8,008 nt of DNA from an uncultured Muribaculaceae bacterium (GTDB taxonomy: Bacteria > Bacteroidota > Bacteroidia > Bacteroidales > Muribaculaceae): NCBI GenBank assembly GCA_910578035.1, contig CAJTOB010000037.1:24641-32648 (forward strand), read 5' to 3'. Below, one piece after another: positions 6,429 to 8,008 of the stretch (positions within the stretch are counted from its first letter, which is position 1; the number at the start of each line of letters is the position of its first letter). The notes under the pieces are model-generated. The model was not told where the DNA came from and did not search any database. It worked only from the letters and a program-made list of their open reading frames with translations. A program made the translations under genes and the position numbers.

Positions 6429-6833
6429 ATGAGAAATTTATTTGGTTTATCGCTGATAAGCCTTCTGATTGTCATGCTCTGTTCTTGTGTCGACGATTAC
6501 GATTATTATAGAGTTAAAATTGTAAACGACTCAAACAATGACATATCGGTGTATCTTACTGAATCATGCGATATGGTCTATATTTCAGGAGGAAGTGTAA
6601 TCATTCCAAAAGGCGAGTCATTTGAATATACTCTCTCTATATATGAATATGTTAAAAAGAATGCCTATGTCGCTTTTTTATTTAGCGACAAGGAAATTGA
6701 TATAGATACCGACATCTTAAATCAGGAGTCAGTTGACAGAGAAGCACGTAAACTTCTGTTTATTAAATATTCCCTTCAGGAACTGCTTCAAATGAATTGT
6801 ACTGTAACTTTTAATGGATTTGAAAATGAATAA
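6429..6833 (+). CDS. Predicted surface lipoprotein, copy 1 of a tandem paralogous pair
   Basis: A 134-residue lipoprotein of unrecognised family. A basic start and hydrophobic core lead to the lipobox LCSC, lipidation at C20. The residues after it (VDDYDYY) are acidic, resembling the export signal of Bacteroidota surface lipoproteins, so an outer-leaflet location is inferred. The mature domain is about 114 residues with short strands (YRVKIVND, SVIIPKG, CTVTFNG). It shares several blocks with the next gene: DDxxYY near the lipid anchor, KEIxIxTDIL in the middle (with a one-residue gap in the other copy), and YSLQELLQMNCTVTFNG at 114-130. It starts 6 nt after the small basic ORF and overlaps the next gene at its end. 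G+C is about one third (19 of 60 bases in 6481-6540), far below the conserved genes of the window. Confidence 0.8.
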   Translation: MRNLFGLSLISLLIVMLCSCVDDYDYYRVKIVNDSNNDISVYLTESCDMVYISGGSVIIPKGESFEYTLSIYEYVKKNAYVAFLFSDKEIDIDTDILNQESVDREARKLLFIKYSLQELLQMNCTVTFNGFENE

Positions 6834-7266
6834 TCGTATTATTCAAATTTTTATATGCTTTCTTGGACTTGTCGCTCTTACGAATACAAGCTGTCGGGAA
6901 GATGACGAGCTGTATTACGATATTATCGTAAAAAACGAAACTTCCAATTATCTGTGCTTATTAACTAAAATCTCTTATGATAATCAACCTTATGACTTCG
7001 TAGGAGCTCCTCATATTGATTACATCGAGCCCTCGGGATTGAGCCGAGTAGATGTCATAAGTAATCGGGAGATTGATAATCTTATTGATCACGTCTGCTA
7101 TCAAATTGATTTTATTGAGGCTGTCAATCCAAAAGAAATCAATATAACTGATATATTGAGCCGAGCTGTAGTTTCAAGTGACATTAAAATCAAAACTAAA
7201 TTTTACACTTTATCGGAGTTGCGGGCGATGGACTGGACGATTGTGTATGACGGGAGTGTGGAGTGA
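6826..7266 (+). CDS. Predicted surface lipoprotein, copy 2 of a tandem paralogous pair
   Basis: A 146-residue lipoprotein from the ATG at 6826; an in-frame ATG at 6814 would add MDLK. I prefer 6826 because it gives a cleaner signal peptide (MNNRIIQIF) and an 8-nt overlap with the stop of copy 1. Lipidation is expected at C23 (TNTSC), followed at once by REDDE, a strong acidic surface-export-like stretch. The mature part resembles copy 1: DDELYYDIIVKNETSN near the anchor, KEINITDIL in the middle (103-111), and YTLSELRAMDWTIVYDG at 127-143. Copy 2 is longer in the centre (about 45-75). AT-rich like copy 1. Family and function are not recognised; a small beta-rich adhesion, binding or immunity-type protein are all possible. 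Confidence 0.8.
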   Translation: MNNRIIQIFICFLGLVALTNTSCREDDELYYDIIVKNETSNYLCLLTKISYDNQPYDFVGAPHIDYIEPSGLSRVDVISNREIDNLIDHVCYQIDFIEAVNPKEINITDILSRAVVSSDIKIKTKFYTLSELRAMDWTIVYDGSVE

Positions 7267-7295
7267 TTCTGTCAATTTATAAACCAATTATTATA

Positions 7296-7970
7296 ATGAA
7301 TATCAAAAGTTTAAAAGGTGCTTTAGCTTTATTATTGGCCTTTCAATCCTTGGTGGGGTTTGCGCAGGGCACCGAGTTGCAAGCATATTCGGCGGCCGTA
7401 TCGGGCAACCGGCATATGATTTTCATATCGGGAGGCGGAAGCATTATCGAATCAAAGGTTTATGACCAGCTTTCGGCAGCGAGCAATAAAATAGGTTTTG
7501 ACTATATGGCGGCCTACGACTGGATAATATCGAAATCGGGCCTTGGCGTCGGAATACTCTATAACGGCTTTTTCTCGTCAAGAAAAGTACATATGCAGAC
7601 AGGCTATGGATATGGCGAAATCACACCGCACACTACTATTTTCATCAACACAATCGCGCCGCAGTTTGTAGTAGATATAGTTCGGCCGGCGTCGCGGTGG
7701 GCGTTCTCGTTCAAGGCCGGCATTGGCTTGTCGGGCGTCACAGAAGCCCTTAAGCTACACGGCGAGCTCACCGAGCGACATACCAAATATGGCATCGGCG
7801 TCACACTGATGGCGGGTGCGGAATACCGCATAACCAGGCATATAGGCATCACGGCGGGTCTTGCCGCTATCTCGTCTTATTTCGGCACATTCTATGACGA
7901 AGAGAGCGGCTTTGACAGAATCGACGGTATAAACCGTATTTCTCTCGACTTTGGTTTAGAGGTTGTTTAA
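7296..7970 (+). CDS. Outer-membrane beta-barrel protein, small porin-like
   Basis: A 224-residue protein from the ATG at 7296. A GTG at 7263 would add 11 residues and spoil the signal peptide, so I reject it. MNIKSLKG plus a hydrophobic core to about residue 22 and FA|Q at 23-24 make a signal peptidase I signal. The mature part is strand-rich with Gly/Tyr turns (GLGVGILYNGF 82-92, FSFKAGIGLSG 138-147, IGITAGLAAISSYFG 183-197, ISLDFGLEVV at the end), as in 8-strand barrels of the outer-membrane protein beta-barrel class. The last residue is Val, not the typical Phe, although F219 is near the end. It starts 29 nt after the second lipoprotein stop with no promoter visible between, so it is likely the last gene of that operon. 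The signal region is AT-rich while the body is close to the window's usual G+C. Confidence 0.8.
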   Translation: MNIKSLKGALALLLAFQSLVGFAQGTELQAYSAAVSGNRHMIFISGGGSIIESKVYDQLSAASNKIGFDYMAAYDWIISKSGLGVGILYNGFFSSRKVHMQTGYGYGEITPHTTIFINTIAPQFVVDIVRPASRWAFSFKAGIGLSGVTEALKLHGELTERHTKYGIGVTLMAGAEYRITRHIGITAGLAAISSYFGTFYDEESGFDRIDGINRISLDFGLEVV

Positions 7971-8008
7971 TAACATATGTGAAATCACAGGCCAAAAAGT
8001 ACGAGATG
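7971..8008. other. Short 3' flank, nothing recognised
   Basis: These 38 bases follow the barrel gene's stop codon. I see no hairpin with a T run and no promoter. The window ends in ATG, which could be the start of a following gene, but there is nothing to test it with. Confidence 0.3.

Overview
The window looks like a chromosomal segment of a Bacteroidota bacterium, order Bacteroidales. Its fairly high G+C (about 60% in the conserved genes) would fit a Muribaculaceae-like gut lineage, but that family-level placement is inference. The supporting evidence is the Bacteroidota-restricted families (DUF6048, DUF6452, DUF4199), outer-membrane barrels and lipoproteins with acidic residues after the lipid cysteine, weak or absent Shine-Dalgarno sequences, and an exact Bacteroides-type promoter (TTTG, 20 nt, TAnnTTTG) at 5988-6019.

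Layout. (1) Positions 1-1575, plus strand: the C-terminal 524 codons of an outer-membrane beta-barrel protein resembling a TonB-dependent receptor barrel. Its 5' end lies outside the window. A perfect 12-bp hairpin at 1593-1623, A-rich on one arm and T-rich on the other, separates it from the convergent minus-strand cluster. (2) Positions 1646-4331, minus strand: four tightly packed genes, in transcription order nitroreductase, DUF6452 lipoprotein, DUF6048 outer-membrane protein and short-chain dehydrogenase. Their junctions are TTGA (4-nt overlap), ATGA (4-nt overlap) and a 9-nt gap. The lipoprotein starts with TTG. (3) Positions 4332-4414: a short spacer made mostly of two unrelated tandem repeats. 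(4) Positions 4415-5968, minus strand: a two-gene unit, DUF4199 membrane protein then a membrane-anchored GT2 glycosyltransferase of the DPM1/GtrB type, 3 nt apart and read from the promoter at 5988-6019. (5) Positions 5969-6146: a divergent control region with a second, imperfect promoter for the plus strand and an 8-bp direct repeat. (6) Positions 6147-7970, plus strand: an apparent four-gene operon encoding a small basic protein with a GTG start, two lipoproteins and an outer-membrane barrel protein. The first three genes are AT-rich, at about one third G+C in the stretches counted.

The conserved minus-strand part looks like ordinary cell-envelope and redox housekeeping. The most interesting part is the plus-strand cassette at 6147-7970. 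Its two lipoproteins are diverged tandem paralogues that share an N-terminal acidic/YY block and a C-terminal block of the type Y(S/T)LxELxxMxxTxxxxG. Both carry acidic residues just after the lipid cysteine, as in surface-exported Bacteroidota lipoproteins. With the OM barrel and the orphan first ORF, this looks like an accessory surface module of unknown function. I see no CRISPR array, tRNA, rRNA or insertion sequence.
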